Assembly (NCBI GenBank): GCA_017935785.1
Contig: JAGBGU010000082.1
Coordinates: 1 to 50,671 of the forward strand
DNA from: Bacteroidaceae bacterium
Lineage (GTDB): Bacteria > Bacteroidota > Bacteroidia > Bacteroidales > Bacteroidaceae
Reading direction: 5' to 3'
DNA: 50,671 bases
Of this stretch, positions 1-7,368 are shown in pieces. The position numbers were made by a program, and so were the translations under genes. The notes beneath the pieces are model-generated. The model did not search any database and was not told the DNA's origin. It worked only from the letters and a program-made list of their open reading frames with translations. Within the stretch, counting starts at the first letter, position 1. Every line of letters begins with the position of its first letter.

Positions 1-10
1 GAGATGTTCA

Positions 11-58
11 AAAAGCACCCCCACAACCAATACTTTTTAGTTAGGGGGGCTTGCTTTT
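11..58. terminator. Imperfect GC-rich hairpin, probable terminator
   Basis: Bases 11-17 (AAAAGCA) pair with 52-58 and the C-run 18-22 pairs with the G-run 45-49, with a two-base bulge and a 22-base loop. T-rich bases follow on both strands, so it could end a transcript from either side. No gene is visible to its left inside the window. Confidence 0.45.
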
Positions 59-63
59 ATCAT

Positions 64-102
64 GAAAAAGTCCGAATCCTTAATTATAAAGGAGTTCGGA
101 CT
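64..102 (-). terminator. Rho-independent terminator of the P-type ATPase gene
   Basis: Bases 69-81 and 89-102 form a near-perfect stem (AGTCCGAA pairing with TTCGGACT). On the minus strand the stem is followed directly by TTTTT. It lies about 245 bp past the ATPase stop. The 345 bp between the window start and the ATPase stop hold this hairpin, the one to its left and no credible gene. Confidence 0.6.
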
Positions 103-345
103 AAGGTTTTGTGCTATTTTGAGTTTTACCGGACAGCAATATTTCAGAATGAAACTCCTGTCGGTCTGTCGCTAAAGTGGTCTCCGGGAGGGTTTTTAGC
201 GGAGTTGCTTAACCTTTTTTATCCCCCGGGCGTCGTACACCTCCTGCAGTTCCTTCCTGTTGCAGTCCGAGACGACGGGAGGGCGGTCTTCCGCAGCCGG
301 TTCCGTATTCCCGCTTCAGGCGCTGTCCGGTTCCGTTTCCGGAAA

Positions 346-2958
346 TTATTCGCGGTTGCGGGTAAATAGCTTGAAGAATTCGCTCAGCGCCAGCACACCG
401 GCCGACAGCCCGGCAACAATCCACCACTGTGCGGCTGTCAGCGAGGTAAGCCTGAAGAGGGACTGCATGGCGGGTACAAGCATGACAAGCAGGGTAAGCG
501 CCGTAACAAGCACGATGGTGGCCCAGAGCCAGCGGTTGCTGAAGAATCTTTCCGTAAACCAGTTGTTGCCGCTGCGGATGCTGAATATCATCGTAAGCTG
601 CGAGAAAATCATTACGCCAAAGGTCATTGTACGGGCCGTTCCGATGGAATGTTCCAGACCAATCAGGTAGGCGGCAATGGTCAGACCGCCGATGATCAGG
701 GCCTGTATCGATATCTTTGTCGTAAACGGTTTTGTAAAGATGCCCCGGTTGGGGTCAATGGGCTTGCGGTTCATGATGTTCCTTGCGGCATGGTCCACGC
801 TCAGCGCCAGCGAAGGAAGGCTGTCGCCAACAAGGTTGATGAAGAGCAGCTGGATGGGCAGCAGCGGCATGTCGAAATTGCAGAGCACGGCCACGAGCAG
901 CAGCACTATTTCGCCAAGGTTGGTGGACACCATGAACTGTATCGACTTGACCAGATTGTCATAGATTCTTCTGCCCTCGCGTACGGACTGTACGATGGTG
1001 GCGAAATTGTCGTCGGCAAGAACCACGTCTGCCGCCTCTTTGGAAACATCGGTGCCCGTTATGCCCATCGCCACGCCGATGTTGGCGAGCTTCAGGGCCG
1101 GAGCGTCGTTCACGCCGTCGCCGGTCATTGCCACCACGTTGCCCAGCTTCTGATAAGCCTCTACGATGCGCACCTTATGTTCCGGCGCCACACGGGCGAA
1201 GACCGATACGCTGCCGGCAATGCCGCGCAGCTCCTTGTCGCTCATCTTCTCCACGTCGCTTCCCGTGAGCACCTTGTCCGCAGTGCTCATTATGCCGAGG
1301 CTCTGCGCTATGGCCGAGGCGGTAATCTTATGGTCGCCCGTAATCATTACCGGTTTGATGCCTGCGGCCTTGCACTGCTCAACGGCCACCCTGGCCTCCT
1401 CGCGCGGAGGGTCAATCATTCCTGCCATACCGGCGAATATAAGGTCGCGCTCGGCATTTGCGGTAAGCGTTTCCAGCTGTCCGGCATCAGGCTCAGCCGC
1501 AATGCTTGTTTCGGCGTATGCCATACACAGCACGCGCAGCGCCTTCTGTGCCATCGCCTCGTTTACGGCGGCAAGCGCTTTCAGGTCGCTCTCTTCAATG
1601 CTGCGTACGTTGCCTTCGCTGTCGGCAATGCGGTTGCAGCGTGACAGCAGCTCGTCAAAGCCGCCCTTTGTGGCCACCAGCAGGGTGTGCTCGTCCTTGC
1701 GGTGGAGAGTTGTCATCAGCTTGCGCTCAGAGTCGAAGGGAATCTCCGACACTCTTGGCATTGCCGCCTCCAGATTCCTCTGCAAAAGGTTGTTCTGCTC
1801 GGCAAAGGCCACAAGGGCGGTCTCGGTGGGGTCGCCTATCAGCTCGCCGTCTGCGCCTTGTGTGGTGTCGTTGCAAAGCGAGCCGATGGTCAGTATCCTC
1901 TCTGATGCGCTGGGGTAGCACTCCACAACGGTCATCTTGTTCTGGGTGAGCGTTCCTGTCTTGTCCGAGCATATAACCGTGGTGCTGCCCAGGGTTTCCA
2001 CAGAGGGCAGGTTGCGCACAATGGCGTTCTGCTTGGCCAGCCGCTGTACGCCCAGCGCCAATACAACGGTGGATACTGCGGGCAGACCCTCGGGGATGGC
2101 TGCCACGGCAAGCGTCACGGCGGTCATGAACATGTCCATCAGTCCGCGGCCGTAGCACAGGCCTATGACAAATATGACAAAGCATACGACAAGGCTTATT
2201 ACGGCAAGAGCCTTCCCCAGCTTGTCCAGACGAATCTGCATGGGGGTGCGCATGTCGGGCACGGACTGGATCATTGCGGCAATCTTGCCCACCTCGGTCT
2301 GCCCGCCCGTGGCCACAACCACGCCCACACCGCGGCCATAGGTTACGCTGCACGAGCTGAAAGCCATATTTGTCCTGTCGCCTACAGGCACATTCCCCTG
2401 TATGGCAGCCGTATCCTTCTCTACGGGAAGAGACTCTCCCGTGAGCGCCGCTTCCTGGATTTTAAGATTCACACTCTCAACCAGGCGCAAGTCGGCGGGG
2501 ACGCTGTCTCCCGTCTCTATCTCCACTATATCGCCTACGACCAGTTCCCGGGAAGCGATGACCTTATGCTCTCCGTTGCGGACAACCTTGCAGTGTGGGG
2601 CGGAAAGTTTCTCAAGCGCGTCAAGGGCGTTTTCCGCTTTTGCCTCCTGGAATACGCCTATGATGGCATTGACTATAAGTATGGACAGGATGATAATGGC
2701 ATCGGTAACGCCCTCGCCGTTCATGTATCCGGTAATGCCCGATATGACGGCTGCCACCAGCAGCACTATAATCATAAAACTCTTGAACTGCGCAATGAAC
2801 TTCTGCCACAATGTGGTGTGTTTTTTCTTGGCAAATTCATTAAAGCCTTCGCGCTTTAGCTTTTCACGCACCACATCGTCGGTCAGGCCCTTGTTGAGGT
2901 CTGTTTTGCACATCTGAACCACCTGTTCGATGCTTTTTTGATAGAAATCTTGGGTCAT
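346..2958 (-). CDS. Calcium-translocating P-type ATPase (type II, PMCA/SERCA-like)
   Basis: An 870-residue integral membrane pump expected to export Ca2+ at the expense of ATP. The order is typical of type II: N-terminal cation-ATPase region, two membrane segments, actuator domain with TGES, M3-M4 with the PEGLP motif, phosphorylation motif DKTGT with Asp332, nucleotide domain, the TGDGVNDAP hinge and six C-terminal membrane segments. M4 (PEGLP) and M6 (N-L-V-G-D) keep the residues of Ca2+ site II. M5 keeps N-L-G-E, while M8 has Gln where SERCA has Glu, which may mean one ion per cycle. The gene is divergent from an AraC-type regulator and has its own promoter just upstream. Ca2+ as substrate is inferred from the subfamily; another cation is possible. 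Confidence 0.88.
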   Translation of the reverse strand: MTQDFYQKSIEQVVQMCKTDLNKGLTDDVVREKLKREGFNEFAKKKHTTLWQKFIAQFKSFMIIVLLVAAVISGITGYMNGEGVTDAIIILSILIVNAIIGVFQEAKAENALDALEKLSAPHCKVVRNGEHKVIASRELVVGDIVEIETGDSVPADLRLVESVNLKIQEAALTGESLPVEKDTAAIQGNVPVGDRTNMAFSSCSVTYGRGVGVVVATGGQTEVGKIAAMIQSVPDMRTPMQIRLDKLGKALAVISLVVCFVIFVIGLCYGRGLMDMFMTAVTLAVAAIPEGLPAVSTVVLALGVQRLAKQNAIVRNLPSVETLGSTTVICSDKTGTLTQNKMTVVECYPSASERILTIGSLCNDTTQGADGELIGDPTETALVAFAEQNNLLQRNLEAAMPRVSEIPFDSERKLMTTLHRKDEHTLLVATKGGFDELLSRCNRIADSEGNVRSIEESDLKALAAVNEAMAQKALRVLCMAYAETSIAAEPDAGQLETLTANAERDLIFAGMAGMIDPPREEARVAVEQCKAAGIKPVMITGDHKITASAIAQSLGIMSTADKVLTGSDVEKMSDKELRGIAGSVSVFARVAPEHKVRIVEAYQKLGNVVAMTGDGVNDAPALKLANIGVAMGITGTDVSKEAADVVLADDNFATIVQSVREGRRIYDNLVKSIQFMVSTNLGEIVLLLVAVLCNFDMPLLPIQLLFINLVGDSLPSLALSVDHAARNIMNRKPIDPNRGIFTKPFTTKISIQALIIGGLTIAAYLIGLEHSIGTARTMTFGVMIFSQLTMIFSIRSGNNWFTERFFSNRWLWATIVLVTALTLLVMLVPAMQSLFRLTSLTAAQWWIVAGLSAGVLALSEFFKLFTRNRE

Positions 2959-2986
2959 AATCTTATTATTAATTGTTTTTCTGGTG

Positions 2987-2994
2987 CAAAATTA
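2987..2994 (-). promoter_or_regulatory. Bacteroidota -7 box (TAATTTTG) for the P-type ATPase
   Basis: On the minus strand the sequence reads TAATTTTG, which fits TAnnTTTG, 29 bp before the ATPase start. No clear TTTG -33 box is visible. It is back to back with the promoter of the regulator gene. Confidence 0.55.
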
Positions 2995-3017
2995 CTGCAT
3001 TATAAGTAGGAATTTAT

Positions 3018-3025
3018 TACATTTG
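3018..3025 (+). promoter_or_regulatory. Bacteroidota -7 box (TACATTTG) for the AraC-type regulator
   Basis: TACATTTG fits TAnnTTTG. It overlaps the in-frame GTG at 3025, so that codon cannot be the translation start, and the ATG at 3055 is preferred. Confidence 0.55.
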
Positions 3026-3054
3026 TGGGCGTTTTTATTTATCAAATATCGCTT

Positions 3055-3918
3055 ATGAGTGAAGAAGTAAGGAAAATAGATGAACTGGATATAGCAAGTG
3101 CCATAAAAAGCAGGGGCGGCAACGATTTCATGATAGACTTTGATGCCGCTTCGCCGGAAGTCGGTTCGGATGGCAGATTGTTAATCCGGAACGGTATTAT
3201 AATAATGTTGTGCAACGGCGATGGCGGGCGTGTTGTGATAGACGGCAAGGAATATGTCCTGTCCCGTAACAATATCGTCATACTGCCGGACAATCATATT
3301 GTGGAACACATAACCCGGAAACTCGTCAACCACAAGTGGGTTATTGCCGTAACGACAGATTACATCCTTAATATGCCCTCGCCTATAGACACAAGCATAT
3401 TTAATTATTCCCGCTACATGTCCGTAATAAAGGTGTCGGACGAAAAGTTTGAAGACCTGATGAGCTATTACAGGTTCATCTACAAGGAAGCCACAGAGGA
3501 ATGCAAATACAAGACGGAAATAATCAGTTCGATATTCTACGCCCTGATACTCGAGATCATCGCCGAGTATGAGAAAGTGTGCAGCGCGGATACCATTCGC
3601 GATATCAGACACGATAGTTTAAGCGACAGCTTTTTCAGACTGCTCGCCATAAATTATAAAAAGAACCGCTCGGTAAAATTCTATGCCAGCCAACTGCACC
3701 TTACTCCCAAATATCTGGCCAAGGTTATAAAACGGGCAACAGGAAAACCTATCCTTGACTGGATACACGAGGCTGTTCTTATAGATGCCAAGATGCTCTT
3801 GCACTCCACCGATCTCACGGTAGAGCAGATTGCGGACCGGCTCAACTTTTCAAGCCCCTCCGCTTTTGTCCAATTTGTCAAGAAACATACGGGCAAGACT
3901 CCCCGAAAGCTATGGTAA
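3055..3918 (+). CDS. AraC/XylS family transcriptional regulator
   Basis: A 287-residue DNA-binding regulator. Residues from about 190 to the end form an AraC-type double helix-turn-helix: a first helix pair around FYASQLHLTPKYLAKVIK and a second around TVEQIADRLNFSSPSAFVQF, ending in the family signature KHTGKTPRKLW. The N-terminal 180 residues resemble a cupin-like sensor domain, with a stretch rich in I and V around VVIDGKEYVLSRNN. Its ligand cannot be read from the sequence. It is divergent from the Ca2+-ATPase with overlapping promoter space, so control of that pump is possible but unproven. The start at 3055 is chosen because an upstream GTG lies inside the promoter. No clear terminator follows in the 136 bp before the next stop codon. 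Confidence 0.85.
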   Translation: MSEEVRKIDELDIASAIKSRGGNDFMIDFDAASPEVGSDGRLLIRNGIIIMLCNGDGGRVVIDGKEYVLSRNNIVILPDNHIVEHITRKLVNHKWVIAVTTDYILNMPSPIDTSIFNYSRYMSVIKVSDEKFEDLMSYYRFIYKEATEECKYKTEIISSIFYALILEIIAEYEKVCSADTIRDIRHDSLSDSFFRLLAINYKKNRSVKFYASQLHLTPKYLAKVIKRATGKPILDWIHEAVLIDAKMLLHSTDLTVEQIADRLNFSSPSAFVQFVKKHTGKTPRKLW

Positions 3919-4054
3919 ATGGAGTAATTCCTATTATAAAGGTGTTCCGCCAAGAAAGAATTAGTCTGTCCTTGTATATGTGTCTGATGCCAGATTTCTT
4001 GTAGCTATAAGGATAAATGCCGTAAATGACCCGGATGATTTTTTACCGAATCCG

Positions 4055-4576
4055 TTATTTGGAAGCTTTCTTTGCAAGTTTTTGGTAGAAAGACATTTTC
4101 TTCCATTTTTTATCGTTTTCAATCCTATAGTCTAATTCGCGAGGGTAGGAATTGCTCTTGATGATATCAGCCAAATACTGATGTACGGGCTCAGGATCTT
4201 TTATTTGCCAGATGACCTCGCAAGTGCCGTTCCAGATAATTCTTGCCAGGAACAATGCGTTGGGGTCGCTGCCCTTTATGTCTTTGTCTAATTTTTCAAC
4301 GTAATCAATTACGTAATTATATTCTTCGTTTGTCGGCACACCGTCTTCCGTCATGTCTTTAAAACTGATGACAAGAGAACATGTCCATCCGTATGCCTTT
4401 TTATGCTTGAACTTTTTCAGGGCAGAATTGAGCATAACAGTTACGGGCTTTCCCTCTGATGAAAGGGCGAAAAGCGAGAACTCCTCTTCTGGGATAACGA
4501 TTGGTTTGCCTTTGGACTGGGCAAATGAACAGAGATTGAAAAGCAAGCCCAAGATAATCAGATTTAATGTTTTCAT
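4055..4576 (-). CDS. Secreted DUF695-like protein
   Basis: A 173-residue protein with a clear signal peptide (hydrophobic IILGLLFNLCSF, then AQS), so it is probably periplasmic or exported. The mature part resembles DUF695: a segment GVPTNEEYNYVIDYVEKLD, a strand ending in the G-T-C-E-V turn, and the acidic and aromatic C-terminal block YRIENDKKWKKM that in the family precedes the end. The function of DUF695 is unknown. The gene stands alone with its own strong promoter, and its G+C content is visibly lower than that of the downstream housekeeping genes. The family call comes from recalled consensus features and needs a profile search. Confidence 0.65.
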   Translation of the reverse strand: MKTLNLIILGLLFNLCSFAQSKGKPIVIPEEEFSLFALSSEGKPVTVMLNSALKKFKHKKAYGWTCSLVISFKDMTEDGVPTNEEYNYVIDYVEKLDKDIKGSDPNALFLARIIWNGTCEVIWQIKDPEPVHQYLADIIKSNSYPRELDYRIENDKKWKKMSFYQKLAKKASK

Positions 4577-4615
4577 TGTTTGATTTTGATTGTTTGTTCA
4601 GGTGGAATACGATTG

Positions 4616-4646
4616 CAAATTTAATGAAAAGGTGTGAATGTGCAAA
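4616..4646 (-). promoter_or_regulatory. Complete Bacteroidota promoter for the DUF695 gene
   Basis: On the minus strand TTTG (4643-4646), a 19-bp spacer and TAAATTTG (4616-4623) give a near-ideal sigma-ABfr promoter. The start codon follows about 40 bp from the -7 box. Confidence 0.7.
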
Positions 4647-4921
4647 AGGAATGGGGCAATTTCTTTCTTTTTTCTGTATTTGTAGGATTGAAAACATCAT
4701 TATGGCATACTATAAGGGATAAAAGAAGAATCATATATGGATGAGGTGTTATATTTATCCATTTGGCGAGATTCGCAGGTTTCGCGTGAGGAAAACCAAT
4801 GAAAACAAGCCTGATAAATGTTTCCGTTTTGTACGTTTCAAGGGCTATGAAATAAAGCACAGTTAATACATTCCTGAAACATAGTGCTTAAATTGTTGTA
4901 GCACAGTGGTGAAAAAGTTTT

Positions 4922-5020
4922 TTCTCTGTGGTGAAAGTTTTGTTTCAGCAGCTGGAACATGTATTTCAGCCGCTGAAATATGTATTCCAAAGGCTGAAAC
5001 ATGTATTCCAAGTGCTGGAA
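4922..5020. repeat. 21-bp phased dyad array (array 1)
   Basis: Four clear dyads at 4943-4957, 4964-4978, 4985-4999 and 5006-5020, and a degenerate fifth at 4922-4936. Each is TTYCA, five bases, TGRAA. The five central bases read GCAGC, GCCGC, AAGGC and AGTGC. The linker is CATGTA or TATGTA, so the period is exactly 21 bp. The arms keep inverted symmetry while the centres change. The 885-bp gap between the DUF695 gene and tRNA-Pro holds this array, a dispersed element (5105-5367) and the tRNA terminator. Confidence 0.8.
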
Positions 5021-5104
5021 TAAACTTTTTACCGTTGACTGAAAACTTTTTTAGTTAATAGATAAAACAATTTCACTTGTATATAACATAAAGATAACAC
5101 TTCG

Positions 5105-5367
5105 TAGATGGTCATGCTGAACTTGTTTAACGTTGTTCAATTTGCTCACGCTCGGCAAAGTTCAAGCAAGCATGTCTCTGCCCTCGCTTAACCGCAAATT
5201 TCAGCATCTGTCCGCGGTTAAGCATTGATATAGGCTCGCGGTGAGAACCTGAAACAAGTTCAGCATGACAAAAGGTGTAAGCTATAGAACGAAGTTAAAT
5301 AAGTTTTTCGCCTTCGCTCATCGAACACATCTTTAATTGTATAAGGTATGGTCTGCATGACCATCTA
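5105..5367. repeat. Dispersed non-coding element, copy 1, with inverted ends
   Basis: An 18-bp perfect inverted repeat (GTCATGCTGAACTTGTTT at 5111-5128, its complement at 5252-5269) encloses a core. A 13-bp inverted repeat (TAGATGGTCATGC at 5105-5117, its complement at 5355-5367) encloses the whole. A 99-bp core (5120-5218) recurs at 19611-19709 with about 13 differences and no gap. A 28-bp module (5307-5334) recurs in opposite orientation at 19582-19609. No reading frame is present. It resembles a REP/BIME- or MITE-like non-autonomous repeat; no transposase or RAYT gene is in the window. Confidence 0.7.
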
Positions 5368-5413
5368 CTTTGGGCGTCTTTTGTTATATAGAAGGGCAGT
5401 ACAAGTTTTCCGT

Positions 5414-5454
5414 AAAACAAAAAGCACCGAATCTCGTTTGAAATTCAGTGCTTT
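5414..5454 (-). terminator. Terminator after tRNA-Pro
   Basis: Bases 5421-5432 (AAAGCACCGAAT) and 5443-5454 (ATTCAGTGCTTT) form a 12-position stem with one mismatch. On the minus strand the stem is followed by TTGTTTT. It begins 8 bp past the tRNA 3' end. Confidence 0.75.
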
Positions 5455-5461
5455 AAGTAGG

Positions 5462-5534
5462 TCGGGATGACAAGACTCGAACTTGCGACCTCACGCCCCC
5501 CAGACGCGTGCGCTACCAACTGCGCTACATCCCG
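5462..5534 (-). tRNA. tRNA-Pro (GGG anticodon)
   Basis: A 73-nt cloverleaf on the minus strand. The acceptor stem CGGGATG pairs perfectly with CATCCCG, and C1-G72 is typical of proline tRNAs. The D arm is GCGC-AGTTGGTA-GCGC, the anticodon loop is CTGGGGG with T33 and anticodon GGG, and the T loop is TTCGAGT. The CCA end is not fully encoded. It has its own promoter upstream and terminator downstream. Confidence 0.95.
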
Positions 5535-5551
5535 TTCCTGTTTTGCGAGTG

Positions 5552-5583
5552 CAAAGGTATGCCATTTTTTTGTATTGACCAAA
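5552..5583 (-). promoter_or_regulatory. Promoter of tRNA-Pro
   Basis: On the minus strand TTTG (5580-5583), a 20-bp spacer and TACCTTTG (5552-5559). It overlaps the -33 region of the rightward aroA promoter, so the two cannot be fully occupied at once. Confidence 0.7.
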
Positions 5584-5599
5584 TTTTTTCATAATTTTG
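5569..5599 (+). promoter_or_regulatory. Promoter of the aroA cluster
   Basis: TTTG (5569-5572), a 19-bp spacer and TAATTTTG (5592-5599) give a near-perfect sigma-ABfr promoter. The expected start point near 5606 leaves a leader of about 15 nt before the ATG at 5622. Confidence 0.75.
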
Positions 5600-5621
5600 T
5601 ATTTAGAAAAGTAAATTGCAG

Positions 5622-6902
5622 ATGAAAATTACCATAAAATCCCCCAAAAACCTGCGTGCAAGTATAATGCTTCCATCCAGTAAGAGCATTAGCAACCGGG
5701 CTTTGATAATACATGCCTTGAGCTGTGCGGAAGATTGTCCGGGCACGGAGGACTGGGACGGGCTGAAGAATATTTCGGATTGCGACGATACGCGGGTCAT
5801 GCTCAATGCCTTGGCAGCAATGCCGGAAACCATTGATATTATGGCCGCCGGTACCGCCATGCGTTTTCTGTCGGCCTTCCTGAGTGTGCGTAAGGGAACT
5901 CACGTAATTACCGGTACGGAACGGATGAAAAACCGGCCTATCGCTATTCTGGTGGATGCCTTGCGAACGCTGGGAGCTGAAGTGGAATACGTGGAGAAGG
6001 AGGGTTTTCCGCCGCTTCGTATCACCGGCGGCAGGCACAAGGGCGGCCAGGTAACGCTCTCGGGCAGCGTGAGCAGCCAGTATATCAGCGCTCTGCTTAT
6101 GATTGGTCCCGTTTTGGAGGAAGGCCTGGAGCTGATGTTGGAGGGCCGGATTGTGAGCCGCCCCTATATTGAAATGACGCTGGACATTATGCGCCGTTTT
6201 GGCGCAAAGGCCGGCTGGACGGCAGAGGACCGCATTAGTGTGGAGCCCACCGGATATAGCTTTACGCCCTATTATGTGGAAAGCGACTGGAGTGCGGCCA
6301 GCTATTGGTACGAGATGGTGGCTTTGTCTGAAGATGCGGAGGCGGCAGTGGAACTGCCCGGACTGTTTGCCCATAGTCTGCAAGGCGATTCGGCGGTAAA
6401 GGAACTGTTTGCCCGTTTGGGGGTTGGCACCGAATTCTATCTTTCGGCAGAAGGGCTGGAAGGTGTCCGCCTGAGAAAAGAGGGCGGGGCGCCTGTGCTG
6501 CTGGAGTATGACTTCACCCACCAGCCCGACCTGGCGCAGACATTAGTGGCAACATGTTGTGCCATGGGCGTGCCGTTCCGTTTTTCCGGTCTGCATAGCC
6601 TGAAGATAAAGGAGACTGACCGCATATATGCCCTGCGTACCGAGTTGGGCAAACTGGGGTTTGGCATTGAGGAGCCGGCAGAGGGAGAGTTGTGCTGGGA
6701 CGGCAACAAGGGCAAGGCTTGTGCCGATGCCGTGCTGGACACCTACGAGGACCATCGTATGGCCATGGCGTTGGCGCCGCTCTCCATGAGACTGGGCAGT
6801 CTGTGCATGAATGACCCAGAGGTGGTGAGCAAATCGTATCCGCAATTCTGGACGCACCTGAAAGATGCCGGATTCTGTATCGGAGAGGAGGGCCTATGCT
6901 GA
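5622..6902 (+). CDS. aroA: 3-phosphoshikimate 1-carboxyvinyltransferase (EPSP synthase)
   Basis: A 426-residue cytoplasmic enzyme that transfers enolpyruvyl from phosphoenolpyruvate to shikimate 3-phosphate, the sixth step of the shikimate pathway to chorismate. Visible family motifs are the N-terminal substrate loop PSSKSISNRAL, the block TAMRFLSAFLS, SGSVSSQYISALLM in the inter-domain region, DWSAASYW, KETDR and the C-terminal DHRMAMALAPL. The ATG at 5622 is preferred over an in-frame TTG at 5616 because of promoter spacing. The gene opens a compact cluster and overlaps the next gene by 7 bp. Its length is normal for the family. Confidence 0.96.
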   Translation: MKITIKSPKNLRASIMLPSSKSISNRALIIHALSCAEDCPGTEDWDGLKNISDCDDTRVMLNALAAMPETIDIMAAGTAMRFLSAFLSVRKGTHVITGTERMKNRPIAILVDALRTLGAEVEYVEKEGFPPLRITGGRHKGGQVTLSGSVSSQYISALLMIGPVLEEGLELMLEGRIVSRPYIEMTLDIMRRFGAKAGWTAEDRISVEPTGYSFTPYYVESDWSAASYWYEMVALSEDAEAAVELPGLFAHSLQGDSAVKELFARLGVGTEFYLSAEGLEGVRLRKEGGAPVLLEYDFTHQPDLAQTLVATCCAMGVPFRFSGLHSLKIKETDRIYALRTELGKLGFGIEEPAEGELCWDGNKGKACADAVLDTYEDHRMAMALAPLSMRLGSLCMNDPEVVSKSYPQFWTHLKDAGFCIGEEGLC

Positions 6903-7339
6903 TGCTGTATGCTGTGGCGGCAATTGCCGTGTTGGGCGTGATAGCAGCTCTGGCACACTGGGTGCGGAGCCGGTATTATGAGCGCAAGCTGAGACGCGGG
7001 GAAATCTCTCCGGAGGAAATTCCGCAGGAGGTGAATCCGGTGGATATGGAATGTTGCGGACAGCACGAGGTGTGCGAGAAGGACAGTCTGCTGGCTGCGC
7101 TGAGCAAGGATATAGAATACTATAACGATGAGGAACTGGACCGCTTCAGAGGGCGCGAAGGCGATGAATATGCGCCCGAGGAGGCAGACAAGTTCAGAGA
7201 TGTGCTTTACACGATGCGCAGCGACGAGGTGGCCGGTTGGGTCAGGAGCCTGCAGTTGCGCATGATAAATCTGCCTGACGAGGTAAAGGATGAGGTTTTT
7301 CTGATTGTGGGCGAAAGAAGGGTTTCCCATGCACAATAA
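6896..7339 (+). CDS. Conserved small membrane-anchored protein, unknown function
   Basis: A 147-residue protein with one N-terminal membrane segment (LYAVAAIAVLGVIAALAHWV) followed by a basic stretch (RSRYYERKLRR), suggesting a cytoplasmic C-terminal part. A cysteine-containing motif CCGQHEVCEKDSLL lies at about residues 53-66. The rest is acidic and helical. I recognise the motif as conserved in Bacteroidales proteins, sometimes labelled phospholipase without clear basis, and assign no function. The start overlaps the aroA stop by 7 bp, so the two are probably translationally coupled, and porW follows 29 bp later. The cysteines could bind a metal, but this is speculation. Confidence 0.75.
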   Translation: MLMLYAVAAIAVLGVIAALAHWVRSRYYERKLRRGEISPEEIPQEVNPVDMECCGQHEVCEKDSLLAALSKDIEYYNDEELDRFRGREGDEYAPEEADKFRDVLYTMRSDEVAGWVRSLQLRMINLPDEVKDEVFLIVGERRVSHAQ

Positions 7340-7368
7340 AACGGCAGTGTCTGCGTTCTAATATAAAT

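Noticed and set aside
4..369. A 121-codon plus-strand frame at the left edge
   Set aside because: It crosses two hairpins and the ATPase 3' end, has no recognisable similarity and no ribosome binding site or promoter.
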